Shown: positions 24,399-33,621 of the stretch, piece by piece
How positions within the stretch are numbered: the first letter of the stretch is position 1
Layout of the letters: the number at the start of each line of letters is the position of its first letter
DNA from: CAYLGT01 sp964383465
Lineage (GTDB): Bacteria; Patescibacteriota; Saccharimonadia; Saccharimonadales; Saccharimonadaceae
Assembly: GCA_964383465.1 (NCBI GenBank)
Contig: CAYLGT010000005.1
Span: forward strand, 1-56,593
Reading direction: 5' to 3'
DNA: 56,593 bases
Notes under the pieces: generated by a model
Seen by the model: the letters and a program-made list of their open reading frames with translations, nothing else
What the model was told of the DNA's origin: nothing
Database searches by the model: none
Program-made: the position numbers and the translations under genes

Positions 24399-25691
24399 AT
24401 GAAACACACCGTACACGAAGTGACACTCAAAAACGGCTCACGCGGGCTGCTAATCGACATACCAGGTGCAACGGTCATGAGCTTTCAGTTTCATTTCCGA
24501 GCTGGCAATCGCTACGCTAAACGACCAGAGATAGAGCAGACCCCGCACATCATGGAACACATGGCGTTTGGCGCCAATGCTCGGTTCAAGGACGGCCATG
24601 CGTTTGAAGCGGAATTCACCAAAAACGGTGCTCACCACAACGCCTACACGAGCGACTACAGCATGGTGTACTACGGCGATTGCGCCGACTTCGAATGGGA
24701 ACGAATCCTTGATCTCAAACAAGTTGCCATCACAAAGCCTCGTTTCAACGAGGAAGAGCTTCGTGCTGAAGTAGGTAATGTCCGTAACGAGCTCAACGGC
24801 TATTTGAACTCTCACCCACGTCTGCTGTGGCCAAAAATGCAGCAGGTCCTGGGAGAGGCAACTCTGACATTTCCAGAAGCTGTCAAAACGATTTCCAACG
24901 TGACACTTTCTGATGTAAAAGAACACTATCGTAGAACCCATACCAGCGAAAACATGCGCTTTATCATCGCCGGTCGCATGTATCGTCGCAAGAAACGAAT
25001 CATCGAAATGCTCGAGAGCTGGGAGTTACCTCACGGCGAGCGACTACCAATTCCGCTCGATGAGCTGCATGGCGCTGAACCGTTTTTGATCCGTCGTAAA
25101 GAATCGAGTAACCTGACGTTTGGTTGGTCGATGATCGTTCCTCGACGTTTGAGCGATGCAGAAGTCGATGCTATGGGCGCTGTGAACCATGTTCTAACCG
25201 GAACTATGCACTCACGTATCTATGGTGCGGCGCGTAAAAAAGGTTTGGCGTACGGTATCTTCTCGGAAACAAATGCCAACGAGCATGCCAGTAGTTGGGA
25301 CTTCGGCGCCGAAGTAAACCTGGAAACCATTGAACCTTTGTTTGACATCATGGTACGCGAAGTTCGTGCCGTGCTCGACGGTAAACTGACAGATGAAGAG
25401 ATCGAGTCGGCAAAACAGTATGCGCTAGGACGACACCAAATGGGTGCGCAGACGGTAGGGCAGATCAATCGTTGGTATGCAGATCGCTACTTTTTTGACG
25501 GCCATATCGATGACTATGAAGCGCAGCCTAACGCCATAAACGCGGTGACAAAACGACGCATAGTCGAGACAGCACGCGAGTTCATCACTTCAAACTGCTG
25601 GCTGCTCGGTGCGGTGGGGAGCGGCGACAAGGCACTGCTTGACCGACTTCATGCCAAACTCGACATCTTGTTTGACGACAGGCTAAACTAG
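24399..25691 (+). CDS. M16 family zinc metallopeptidase
   Basis: A 430-aa protein of the insulinase/processing-peptidase family. The inverted zinc motif HIMEH is at residues 50-54, with the third ligand Glu expected about 75 residues later in EELRAEVGNVRNEL. The C-terminal half carries the second, catalytically inactive M16-like domain (YGAARKKGLAYGIFSETN and TDEEIESAKQYALGR). No signal peptide is seen, so it is likely cytoplasmic. It begins 9 bp after secA and ends 4 bp before murD, so these three are probably cotranscribed. Confidence 0.88.
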   Translation: MKHTVHEVTLKNGSRGLLIDIPGATVMSFQFHFRAGNRYAKRPEIEQTPHIMEHMAFGANARFKDGHAFEAEFTKNGAHHNAYTSDYSMVYYGDCADFEWERILDLKQVAITKPRFNEEELRAEVGNVRNELNGYLNSHPRLLWPKMQQVLGEATLTFPEAVKTISNVTLSDVKEHYRRTHTSENMRFIIAGRMYRRKKRIIEMLESWELPHGERLPIPLDELHGAEPFLIRRKESSNLTFGWSMIVPRRLSDAEVDAMGAVNHVLTGTMHSRIYGAARKKGLAYGIFSETNANEHASSWDFGAEVNLETIEPLFDIMVREVRAVLDGKLTDEEIESAKQYALGRHQMGAQTVGQINRWYADRYFFDGHIDDYEAQPNAINAVTKRRIVETAREFITSNCWLLGAVGSGDKALLDRLHAKLDILFDDRLN

Positions 25692-25695
25692 ACAC

Positions 25696-26997
25696 ATGAA
25701 TCCAAAAAAAGTTGCTATCGCTGGGTACGGAGTAGAAGGAAAAGCAAACTACACTTACTGGCGTGAGCTTGGATGCGAAGTCACCATCGTCGACGAACGA
25801 CAGCTAAGTCCGTACGATCTTCCGTATGGTGCAGCAGCTATTTTGGGAAAAAATGTGTTCAAAAAACTTGGGGATTTCGACCTCGTCATCCGCACAGCCA
25901 GTCTGCGCCCTGACAAAATCAAAACCAAAGGCAAAATTTGGTCAGCGACAAATGAGTTTTTCGAAAAGTGCCCAGCGCCAATCATCGGCGTGACAGGTAC
26001 GAAGGGCAAAGGCACGACGAGCAGTCTCATCGCGAGCATATTGCGTGCCGCAGGGAAGACTGTGCACTTGGTTGGCAATATCGGAACACCGGCGCTGGAA
26101 GTTCTTCCGAGTATCAAGTCTGGCGACGTTGTCGTCTTTGAGCTGAGTAGTTTTCAGCTGTGGGATATCGAGCGTAGCCCGCATGTTGCCGTAGTCCTCA
26201 TGATCGAGCCAGAGCACCTCGACATCCATAAAGACATGCAGGACTATGTGCTCGCCAAAGCTAACATTCGTAAGTATCAGGATGATGGCGATGTGTGTGT
26301 CTATAATGCGCAGAATGAGCTCTCGTCTGAGATCGCGCACAGCAGCAACCTACAAGGAGAGCTCGTCGCCTACAATGAAGAAGCTGGTGTCCACGTAGCT
26401 TCTGGCTACTTTTGTTTAGGGGAGGAAAAAATTTGCTCGACGGAGTTTGTGTCGCTTGCTGGTCCACACAACCTCGAAAATGCCTGTGCGGCGATTGGCG
26501 CTTGCCTTTCTTTTAAGCCAAGTGTGCAGGCAATTGAAGAGGGTCTGAACAATTTCGAAGGGCTGCCACATCGGATTCAGTTTGTGCGGGAGGTAGATGG
26601 GGTAAAGTACATCAACGACAGTTACTCATCAGCAGCGGGAGCAACGTTGGCCGCTTTGAAATCATTTGATGAACCCCAGGTGCTTATTTGCGGGGGATAC
26701 GATCGAGGTCTTAAGTACGATCGTTTTGCTAAAGACATGGCAAGTATAAAGAACCTCAAACACATCGTTTTGATGGGCCAAACAGCAAAGACTATCGAGA
26801 AAGCGATGAAAAAAGAGGGCCTGACGAACTACACCAGAATTGACTCAGGGAATTTCTCTGAAGTTTTTCGTACCGCCGTTCAGATCGCAAAGCCCGGCGA
26901 TGTTGTTCTGCTAAGTCCAGGCTGTGCAAGTTTTGATATGTTTGATAATTTCACGGATCGAGGTGAAAAGTTTATAAAGCTTGTGGAGTCGCTATGA
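25696..26997 (+). CDS. murD: UDP-N-acetylmuramoyl-L-alanine glutamate ligase (MurD or MurD2)
   Basis: A Mur ligase that adds glutamate to UDP-MurNAc-L-Ala. The 433-aa protein has the N-terminal Rossmann-like domain (KKVAIAGYGVEGKANYTYW), the P-loop GVTGTKGKGTTSSL near residue 97, MIEPEHLDIHKDMQDYVLAKANI, and the C-terminal NDSYSSAAGATLAALKSF and ICGGYDRGLKYD blocks. It overlaps the next gene, a MurL-like epimerase, by 4 bp. In Xanthomonas, MurD2 adds L-Glu and MurL then converts it to D-Glu, so this ligase may be L-Glu specific; the sequence alone does not prove that. Confidence 0.9.
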   Translation: MNPKKVAIAGYGVEGKANYTYWRELGCEVTIVDERQLSPYDLPYGAAAILGKNVFKKLGDFDLVIRTASLRPDKIKTKGKIWSATNEFFEKCPAPIIGVTGTKGKGTTSSLIASILRAAGKTVHLVGNIGTPALEVLPSIKSGDVVVFELSSFQLWDIERSPHVAVVLMIEPEHLDIHKDMQDYVLAKANIRKYQDDGDVCVYNAQNELSSEIAHSSNLQGELVAYNEEAGVHVASGYFCLGEEKICSTEFVSLAGPHNLENACAAIGACLSFKPSVQAIEEGLNNFEGLPHRIQFVREVDGVKYINDSYSSAAGATLAALKSFDEPQVLICGGYDRGLKYDRFAKDMASIKNLKHIVLMGQTAKTIEKAMKKEGLTNYTRIDSGNFSEVFRTAVQIAKPGDVVLLSPGCASFDMFDNFTDRGEKFIKLVESL

Positions 26998-28295
26998 ATC
27001 AGCACGAAGTTTTTGTTTTTGAGCGATATAGTTTTGACCCAGTTCTAGGCCAGGCGACCTTTGAGTATAGCTTTGATGGCACACGTCAGTTCAAAGAGGT
27101 TGTGACGTTCGATACGACTGGAATGGTTGATCATAGTGCTCCAGCCTTCGAAGCTGCGATGCAACTAGCGTTCTTGCTGGCGGGGGTGTCATACTATAAG
27201 ACATTTCCGACTCGTTCGGTTAGTTTTAAAGACTTGCAATTAACTTCTGGGCAAGCAGATTTTTTGAATCACGTGTACCTCGAAGGTTTGAGCCAATTTA
27301 TATACGAAAACAAGCTAGGACTTGATGCTATCGTGCGCTTTGAGGCATCCTCGATGCAGCAACCAGAACCTCGTGTAGCCGGTGGTGAGGGTATGGTTTG
27401 CCTGCAGAGTGGCGGCAAAGATTCGCTGCTGCTTGCTAGTCTGCTCGACGAAGCTTCGGCTAGCTTTACTCCTTGGTATGTAGCCAGTGGAATGTTTCAT
27501 CCGTCCGTTCTCGACAGCCTTTCTGGTCCGCTGAGGACCATACACCGGCAGCTCGACAGCGAAGCACTCGCTACCGCCACGCGTGACGGCGGATATAACG
27601 GACATATACCAGTTACTTTTGTGCTCACGAGCTATGCCATCCTCGATGCGCTACTTCACGGCGAGAACACAGTCTTGCAGGCGATTGGTCATGAAGGGGC
27701 CGAGCCCCACGCCTATGTTGGCGATCTGGCAGTCAATCACCAATGGTCGAAAACTTGGGAAGCAGAGCAGTTGATGCAGCGGTATGTCAGCGAATACATT
27801 GCCGCCGACATTCGTGTCGGTTCGCCGCTTCGTTCTATGACCGAGCTAAAAATTGCCGAGCTGTTTGCTGCTCATGCATGGCAGAAATACGGTCATAGTT
27901 TTTCGTCATGCAACGTGGCAAATTATGGCCAGCAACATGACAACACGGTACTGACGTGGTGTGGCAATTGCCCAAAGTGTGCCAATAGCTATCTGCTGTT
28001 TGCGCCATTCGTTGCTCCCGATGAGCTGAGGTCGCTTTTTGGCGGGAGTGATTTGTTTGCAAAGGAATCCCTCACGGATGATTTCAAAGGGCTTTTGGGC
28101 ATCGATAACGTCATGAAGCCTTTTGAATGTGTCGGCGAAATCGATGAACTAAGAACCGCTTACCACATGGCTCGTTCACGTTACGGCGAAGAGACATATC
28201 GACTACCTTTTGATGTTCCGTATGCCGACTTTGACTACAATCGACACATGCCATCACAGTCGTGGGCTTCAGCGCTTATCGATCACGTATACTAG
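26994..28295 (+). CDS. murL: MurL-like UDP-MurNAc-L-Ala-L-Glu epimerase
   Basis: MurL inverts the terminal L-Glu of UDP-MurNAc-L-Ala-L-Glu to D-Glu using ATP, replacing glutamate racemase. This 433-aa protein has a PP-loop-like ATP site LQSGGKDSLLLASLL near residue 138, VLQAIGHEGAEP, and a Cys cluster WCGNCPKCANSYLLF near residue 320, all as I recall for MurL. The N-terminal third is a separate strand-rich domain. The immediate overlap with murD is the same arrangement as murD2-murL. I assign it from motif memory and context, not from a search. Confidence 0.75.
   Translation: MNQHEVFVFERYSFDPVLGQATFEYSFDGTRQFKEVVTFDTTGMVDHSAPAFEAAMQLAFLLAGVSYYKTFPTRSVSFKDLQLTSGQADFLNHVYLEGLSQFIYENKLGLDAIVRFEASSMQQPEPRVAGGEGMVCLQSGGKDSLLLASLLDEASASFTPWYVASGMFHPSVLDSLSGPLRTIHRQLDSEALATATRDGGYNGHIPVTFVLTSYAILDALLHGENTVLQAIGHEGAEPHAYVGDLAVNHQWSKTWEAEQLMQRYVSEYIAADIRVGSPLRSMTELKIAELFAAHAWQKYGHSFSSCNVANYGQQHDNTVLTWCGNCPKCANSYLLFAPFVAPDELRSLFGGSDLFAKESLTDDFKGLLGIDNVMKPFECVGEIDELRTAYHMARSRYGEETYRLPFDVPYADFDYNRHMPSQSWASALIDHVY
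28288..28293 (+). promoter_or_regulatory. -10 element of prfB
   Basis: TATACT overlaps the murL stop and ends 9 nt before the ATG at 28303: leaderless pattern, fixing the prfB start. Confidence 0.6.
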
Positions 28296-28302
28296 ACAGT
28301 AC

Positions 28303-29391
28303 ATGCAACCACTTACCAAAAAACTTTCTGAACTTAGTCAGCACATCTTGGCAGCGTGTGAGCGACTCAACATAGATGCAAAAGCCAGAGAGCTAGCTAA
28401 TTTGGAAGTGGAGCTTGCCAAGCCAGATGTTTGGCAAGATTCCGCTAGGGCAGAGACACTCAGTAAAAACGCTGCTAGTTTACGTGCACAAACTGAAAAC
28501 TGGTTAGCACTCAAGTCGCAGTGCGCTGAGGTGGGTGACATGCTTTCACTGGGAGACGAGGCACTGCTTGGAGAGCTGGAGACGCAAGTTGAGACGCTCG
28601 AAAAAGAATTTACTGGTCTGAAAAAGGATTTACTATTCCAGGGCGAATACGATGACCACAATGCCATCGTCAAACTGAGCGCCGGTGCCGGTGGAACAGA
28701 TGCCCAGGACTGGACGGAAATGCTCGAGCGGATGTACCTGCGCTGGGGCGAAAAGTCTGGCATGAAAACCGAACTTGTCGAACGTAGCACCGGGGAAGAA
28801 GCTGGCATAAAATCAGCCACCTACAGTTTTTCTGGCCCCTACGCCTACGGCAAATTACGCGGTGAACACGGCGTCCATCGTCTGGTGCGTCTGAGTCCGT
28901 TTAACTCTGACAACCTGAGGCAAACCAGCTTTGCGCTCGTCGAAGTGCTTCCAGAGATCGATGCACCTGAAGAAGTTGAGATCGACGAAAAAGACCTAAA
29001 GATCGACGTGTACAGAAGTGGCGGTCATGGCGGCCAGTCGGTCAACACTACCGACTCAGCCGTGCGTGTTACGCACCTGCCAACCAACACAGTTGTTGCT
29101 ATACAGAACGAACGCTCACAGCTACAGAACCGCGAGACCGCTATGAAAATTCTTCGCAGTAAACTCGCGCAGATGAGGCTCGAGCAACATGCCGAGAAAC
29201 TGTCCGACCTACAGGCGGGCGAAAGTGCCAGTTGGGGCAACCAGATCCGCAACTATGTACTTCACCCATATACCATGGTCAAAGACACCCGTACCAAACA
29301 TGAAGACCGCGACGCCCAGGGCGTGTTGGACGGAAAACTAGACGAGTTCATAACCAGCTACTTAGACCAAAACTCAACTGAGAGAAGCTAA
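28303..29391 (+). CDS. prfB: Peptide chain release factor 2
   Basis: RF2 recognises UAA and UGA and releases the finished peptide. The 362-aa protein has the N-terminal coiled domain, the codon-recognition tripeptide SPF in HRLVRLSPFNSDNLRQTSF, and the catalytic GGQ in RSGGHGGQSVNTTDSAVR (GHGGQ instead of the usual GAGGQ). The frame is continuous from the start, so the programmed UGA frameshift common in prfB is absent. The frame opens at 28210 inside murL, but the ATG at 28303 sits just after TATACT and gives a normal length. Confidence 0.95.
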   Translation: MQPLTKKLSELSQHILAACERLNIDAKARELANLEVELAKPDVWQDSARAETLSKNAASLRAQTENWLALKSQCAEVGDMLSLGDEALLGELETQVETLEKEFTGLKKDLLFQGEYDDHNAIVKLSAGAGGTDAQDWTEMLERMYLRWGEKSGMKTELVERSTGEEAGIKSATYSFSGPYAYGKLRGEHGVHRLVRLSPFNSDNLRQTSFALVEVLPEIDAPEEVEIDEKDLKIDVYRSGGHGGQSVNTTDSAVRVTHLPTNTVVAIQNERSQLQNRETAMKILRSKLAQMRLEQHAEKLSDLQAGESASWGNQIRNYVLHPYTMVKDTRTKHEDRDAQGVLDGKLDEFITSYLDQNSTERS

Positions 29392-29417
29392 GCAGGGCCT
29401 TTTCTTCGTACCTCTTA

Positions 29418-29426
29418 TGGTATAAT
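29418..29426 (+). promoter_or_regulatory. Extended -10 of ftsE-ftsX
   Basis: TGGTATAAT ends 10 nt before the ftsE ATG: near-leaderless. Confidence 0.6.
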
Positions 29427-29436
29427 TGGTACAGTA

Positions 29437-30120
29437 ATGATCCTACTGGACAGAGTTACCAAAACGTACTCGAAAGAGGGTATCCCGGCACTGAACCGGA
29501 TATCTCTTCATATCCAGCCAAAGGAGTTCGTCATCATTGTTGGTACGAGTGGCGCAGGGAAATCGACGCTACTCAAACTCCTGACACGCGAAGAAAAGCC
29601 CACTAGCGGCAAGATCGTTGTCGGTGGAATTGACTACGACACATTAAAGGACAAACACATCCCGCTGCTGCGTCGTAAGATCGGCGTGGTGTTCCAGGAC
29701 TTCAAACTGCTTCCGCAGCGTACCGTCTACGAAAACGTTGCCTTTGCCCTCGAAATTGCCGGTATGACCAACCGCGAGATTCGTTCAACAGTGCCAAAAG
29801 TCATCGAGCTCGTAGGGCTGACTGGCAAGGAAAAGAAGTTTCCTCACCAGTTGTCCGGTGGTGAACGTCAGCGCGTCGCCATCGCGCGTGCCGTTGTACG
29901 TCAGCCAAAGATCTTGATCGCTGACGAGCCGACGGGAAACCTCGACCCCAAGCACAGCTGGGACATCGTCCGACTACTGGAAAAAATCAACCGTTACGGT
30001 ACGACCGTACTTCTCACGACACACAACGTCGAGATCGTGAACCGCCTGAAACGTCGCGTGATCACCATAGACCACGGTAAGGTTACCGCCGACCAAGCGC
30101 AGGGAAGGTACAAACAGTAA
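29437..30120 (+). CDS. ftsE: Cell division ATPase FtsE
   Basis: The ATPase of the FtsEX complex, which activates wall hydrolases at the division site. The 227-aa protein has Walker A VGTSGAGKSTLLKLL near residue 35, the FtsE-typical RRKIGVVFQDFKLLPQRTVYENVAFAL, signature LSGGERQR, Walker B ILIADEPTGNLDP and switch TTHN. It overlaps ftsX by one base (TAATG). The next gene downstream encodes a secreted coiled-coil CHAP hydrolase, the partner of FtsEX in Gram-positives. Confidence 0.95.
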   Translation: MILLDRVTKTYSKEGIPALNRISLHIQPKEFVIIVGTSGAGKSTLLKLLTREEKPTSGKIVVGGIDYDTLKDKHIPLLRRKIGVVFQDFKLLPQRTVYENVAFALEIAGMTNREIRSTVPKVIELVGLTGKEKKFPHQLSGGERQRVAIARAVVRQPKILIADEPTGNLDPKHSWDIVRLLEKINRYGTTVLLTTHNVEIVNRLKRRVITIDHGKVTADQAQGRYKQ

Positions 30121-31100
30121 TGGCCGACAAACGCGCTTCGCTCAAATCTAACCAGCGCATGAAACGCCGTTTTTTGACATGGACGCGCATGTTCCGCTAT
30201 GGCGCCAACAACTTCAGTCGAAACGCCTGGCTGACGACTGCAGCTACGGTGGTCATGTCGATTACACTGCTCATCATCTTTATGACATTTATCGCGCGAC
30301 AAGCCCTGGTTGGCACTGTCGACCAGCTTCGTGCCAAAGTAGACTACTCGATCTTTTTGAAGTCTGACGTAGATGACGTCGACGTCGCCAATGCCGCACG
30401 ACAACTTCGTTCGCTCGAAAACGTTCGAAGCGTGTCGTTCACGAGCACCGAGCAGGCGAAAGCTGACTACATAAACTCTCGTCATCCGTCGGCAGAAGAG
30501 CTCGAGCTCCTGTCGGAACTCGGGACGAATCCGTTTTATGCTAGTTTCAAAGTGGTAGTTGAGGACCCTTCGAAAACAGATGAGCTGCAGCAGGCTGTCG
30601 ACCAGGACGGTCCGCTCAAAGACGTCATAAATACCGACCCCAAATGGCGTCCGACGTTTTCTGGCGAGAACCGAAAGGTGATTGACACGATCAACAGCTG
30701 GGCACGATTGGCGGAGCGGGGCGGAATCATCGCAGGGTTGTTGTTTGTCGGCATTTCGATGCTCATCATCTTCAACACTATCCGTATGGCGATCTTTAAC
30801 CGCAAAGAAGAGATACAGATGATGAAGCTGATCGGTGCCGACAAGAGCTTTATACGTGGGCCATTTGTGGTCGAGGCGGTTATGTACGGCTTCTTTGCAG
30901 CGCTTATTTCAACTGCACTCGGTTTTGCGATCCTCTACTGGTCGCGCGAGCCACTTTCTAACTACGGCGTTGCCATAGGGCCGACGCTGGAGACACTCAC
31001 TTTGTTTGCACCCCTGGTGTTGGTCGTCATGATTCTCATCGGCGCCCTCATCGGAACCATTTCCTCACGCCTAGCGGTTCGCCGTTATCTGAAGGTATAG
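30120..31100 (+). CDS. ftsX: Cell division permease-like protein FtsX
   Basis: The membrane half of FtsEX; it transmits ATP-driven movement to an extracellular hydrolase. The 326-aa protein has four membrane helices: about residues 37-62, 195-215, 245-270 and 290-315. The extracellular domain at about 65-185 contains LRSLENVRSVSFTSTEQAKADY, a normal FtsX ECD1 feature. The cytoplasmic NRKEEIQMMKLIGADKSFI after helix 2 is the coupling motif. Cotranscribed with ftsE. Confidence 0.93.
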   Translation: MADKRASLKSNQRMKRRFLTWTRMFRYGANNFSRNAWLTTAATVVMSITLLIIFMTFIARQALVGTVDQLRAKVDYSIFLKSDVDDVDVANAARQLRSLENVRSVSFTSTEQAKADYINSRHPSAEELELLSELGTNPFYASFKVVVEDPSKTDELQQAVDQDGPLKDVINTDPKWRPTFSGENRKVIDTINSWARLAERGGIIAGLLFVGISMLIIFNTIRMAIFNRKEEIQMMKLIGADKSFIRGPFVVEAVMYGFFAALISTALGFAILYWSREPLSNYGVAIGPTLETLTLFAPLVLVVMILIGALIGTISSRLAVRRYLKV

Positions 31101-31128
31101 CAAAAGTAACGCATACCACATTGTGCCT

Positions 31129-31156
31129 TGACGGCGCAATATGCTTATGCTACAGT
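31129..31156 (+). promoter_or_regulatory. Promoter of the CHAP hydrolase gene
   Basis: TTGACG near 31129-31134 and TACAGT with a TGC extension at 31151-31156, spacing about 16. A TGGAGG Shine-Dalgarno follows. Confidence 0.5.
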
Positions 31157-31170
31157 GGAGGTAAATCGCT

Positions 31171-32280
31171 ATGAAAAGGTCCACCACAAACCAGCTCAGC
31201 AGATTGAAAAGGGTACTCATACTCCCTCTTATTGCCGTGTTTGGTTTGTTTCCGGTCACTAGTGTATTTGCGGACAATTACGACGCGCAGATACAACAAC
31301 TACAAAACGAGATAAACGGCTATCAGTCAGAGGCCGGGCGTCTTCGTGCCGAGGCAGACACCCTACAGAACGCTGTGGCGACTCTCGATGCTCAGAAAAA
31401 AACCATTCAGGCGCAAGTCGATCTATCTCAAGCCAAATACGACAAATTGAGCGCCGACATTGAAGCAAACCAGAAGAAACTCGAGAAGCAAAAGCGAGTG
31501 TATGCTGAGCGGGTTGCCGACTTGTCATCTGAAAGCAAAGTTTCGCCTATAGAGCTCCTAGCACGAAGTGATTCGATCGGTGACTACGTACGAAGTGACA
31601 TCTACCAGAGTTCTGTTCAGGACCAGATCGAAACTGCTATAAAGCAGGTAAAGATCCTCAAGGAAAAGCTGAGCAAGCAAAAAGCCGACGTCGAACGAGT
31701 GCTAGCTGATCAGACTGCCCAGCGAAATGAACTTGCTGCCAAGCAGAACGAGCAAGCAGCGTTGCTTGCCTCAACTCAGGGTCAAGAGGCGGCCTATCAG
31801 AACCTGATCGGTCAGAAAAACACAGAAATCTCTGGTCTTCGTGCAGCCCAGGCTGCTGCTAACGCTCGATTTATCGGTCCAGCAGGAAGCGGCCCCGCTT
31901 GTGGTGGTGGCTACCCAGGGGTATGGTGTAACGTGCCGATGGACTCTGTCGTTGACAACTGGGGTATGTATAACCGAGAATGCGTGAGCTACGCCGCCTT
32001 CAAAGTTGCCGCCAGTGGTCGTCACATGCCGTACTGGGGCGGTTACGGAAACGCTAACCAGTGGGATGACAACGCAATCGCTGCAGGTATTCCAACAGAC
32101 TTTACGCCACGCGCCGGAGACGTCGCCATCAGTAACGCAGGTTACTACGGGCACGCTATGTACGTCGAGTCAGTAAACGCCAACGGAACCATCAACATCT
32201 CTCAGTACAACGCTTCATGGACTGGTACCTACAGCACCAACACCATCTCGCCATCAGGCCTGGTCTTTATCCACTTCTAA
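31171..32280 (+). CDS. Secreted coiled-coil CHAP peptidoglycan hydrolase (PcsB-like)
   Basis: A 369-aa exported protein: signal peptide at about residues 1-35 (RVLILPLIAVFGLFPVTSVFA), a long coiled coil at about 36-235, a Gly/Pro hinge, and a C-terminal CHAP domain at about 260-369. The catalytic Cys is in NRECVSYAAF and the His in GYYGHAMYVESV; the final strand SGLVFIHF is typical. Streptococcal PcsB has the same layout and is switched on by FtsEX through its coiled coil, and ftsEX lies immediately upstream here. TGGAGG precedes the ATG. Confidence 0.9.
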   Translation: MKRSTTNQLSRLKRVLILPLIAVFGLFPVTSVFADNYDAQIQQLQNEINGYQSEAGRLRAEADTLQNAVATLDAQKKTIQAQVDLSQAKYDKLSADIEANQKKLEKQKRVYAERVADLSSESKVSPIELLARSDSIGDYVRSDIYQSSVQDQIETAIKQVKILKEKLSKQKADVERVLADQTAQRNELAAKQNEQAALLASTQGQEAAYQNLIGQKNTEISGLRAAQAAANARFIGPAGSGPACGGGYPGVWCNVPMDSVVDNWGMYNRECVSYAAFKVAASGRHMPYWGGYGNANQWDDNAIAAGIPTDFTPRAGDVAISNAGYYGHAMYVESVNANGTINISQYNASWTGTYSTNTISPSGLVFIHF

Positions 32281-32303
32281 GTAGCACGTAAACGCTAAAA
32301 AAG

Positions 32304-32337
32304 TGAGCACCACTCTCAGTATTTTGGGTGGTGCTCA
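32304..32337 (-). terminator. Hairpin between the CHAP hydrolase gene and ctpA
   Basis: A 10-bp perfect stem (TGAGCACCAC / GTGGTGCTCA). The T-run (CTTTTTTAGC) is on the minus-strand side, yet both neighbours are on the plus strand, so its orientation is odd; it may still slow plus-strand transcription. Confidence 0.5.
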
Positions 32338-32346
32338 TGCTAAAAT
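32338..32346 (+). promoter_or_regulatory. Extended -10 of ctpA
   Basis: TGCTAAAAT adjoins the hairpin; the leader to the ATG at 32382 would be about 30 nt and contains TGGAGTG. Confidence 0.45.
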
Positions 32347-32381
32347 TGTCAGAGCGTATATAAACAGACATGGAGTGAAAA

Positions 32382-33593
32382 ATGCCTGAAGTTCCTCAAG
32401 TTACCGAGACCGTCCCTAAAAAACGACGCAACCCTCAGATAAGCCTACTCAACGCCGTTTTGATAAGTTTATTTGTTGGTTCTATGGGATTTATCGTTGG
32501 AACGCGTGCCAACGATCTACAGGTCAGTTTTGGTGGCAAAGCGTCGGCTAGTCGACTCGACCTGTCATCGCTCGATGACGTGTATCAGGTGCTTCGTAAG
32601 CAGTACGACGGCACACTCGACCCACAGAAGCTGGTAGACGGTGCGAAACATGGCTTGGTTGAAGCCACGGGAGATCCATATACCGTCTACTTCAACAAAA
32701 AAGAGGCTGACGAGTTCCAGGGCGACCTAGAGGGCAGCTTCCAGGGTATCGGTGCGGAACTCGGCAAGCGAAATGATGCCTTGGTGGTCATAAGCACGCT
32801 CGACGAAAGCCCTGCCAAAAAAGCAGGCCTTCTCGCTGGTGACGTGATCGTTTCTGTTAACGGCGAAGATACCAACGGTTGGTCTGTCGAAAAAACGGTC
32901 AACAAAATCCGCGGCGACAAGGGGACGGTCGTGAAACTGATGATTCTCCGTGGTGACCAAGGGGTAAAGGAATTTGCGATCACCCGTCAAGCGATCACCA
33001 ACCCAAGTGTTCGCTCGGAAGTGACAGCTGACAACATCGGTATCCTACGTATTTCGCGCTTTGGCGAAGACACCGCTAGTCTGAGTAGTATGGCGGCGCA
33101 AGAATTCAAGTCAAAAGGTGTGAAGGGTGTCATCGTCGACCTACGCGGCAACGGGGGCGGCTATCTGGACGCGGCCCGCGACCTCGCTAGTCTTTGGCTA
33201 ACTGACAAAGTTGTTGTAACCGAGCGAGTGGGAGGCAAAGTGACTGACACGCTACGTTCCGGCAACGACGCACCGCTTGCGGGTATAAAGACAGTAGTCC
33301 TCGTGGACGGCGGAAGTGCTAGTGCCAGCGAGATCCTGGCTGGTGCGCTGTCTGACAATGGTGCGGCGACGCTCGTCGGTGAAAAGACGTTTGGCAAGGG
33401 AAGTGTACAGACTATCGTCGATCTCGGCAGCGGTGGCCAGGTAAAAGTCACCATCGCCAAATGGTACACACCAAACGGCAAAAACATCTCCAAAGAAGGA
33501 ATTACCCCTAAAGTCGTCGTTGACCTGACCGACCAGGACTTGAACTCTGGCAACGACCCGCAAAAGGCCAAAGCGCTTGAGTTGTTGCGCTAA
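32382..33593 (+). CDS. ctpA: C-terminal processing peptidase (S41 family)
   Basis: A 403-aa carboxy-terminal protease acting outside the membrane. An N-terminal anchor helix is at about residues 22-45, followed by a helical region, a PDZ domain (about 105-185, FQGIGAELG through KAGLLAGDVIVSVNGEDT) and the S41 core. The nucleophile is the Ser in VDGGSASASEILAGAL and the general base Lys is in GEKTFGKGSVQT. VIVDLRGNGGGYLDAA is the conserved strand. Substrates may include wall hydrolase regulators, given the neighbouring FtsEX hydrolase; that is inference. Confidence 0.93.
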   Translation: MPEVPQVTETVPKKRRNPQISLLNAVLISLFVGSMGFIVGTRANDLQVSFGGKASASRLDLSSLDDVYQVLRKQYDGTLDPQKLVDGAKHGLVEATGDPYTVYFNKKEADEFQGDLEGSFQGIGAELGKRNDALVVISTLDESPAKKAGLLAGDVIVSVNGEDTNGWSVEKTVNKIRGDKGTVVKLMILRGDQGVKEFAITRQAITNPSVRSEVTADNIGILRISRFGEDTASLSSMAAQEFKSKGVKGVIVDLRGNGGGYLDAARDLASLWLTDKVVVTERVGGKVTDTLRSGNDAPLAGIKTVVLVDGGSASASEILAGALSDNGAATLVGEKTFGKGSVQTIVDLGSGGQVKVTIAKWYTPNGKNISKEGITPKVVVDLTDQDLNSGNDPQKAKALELLR

Positions 33594-33621
33594 AGAGAAG
33601 CGAGGGGTAGAGTAGAAGAAG

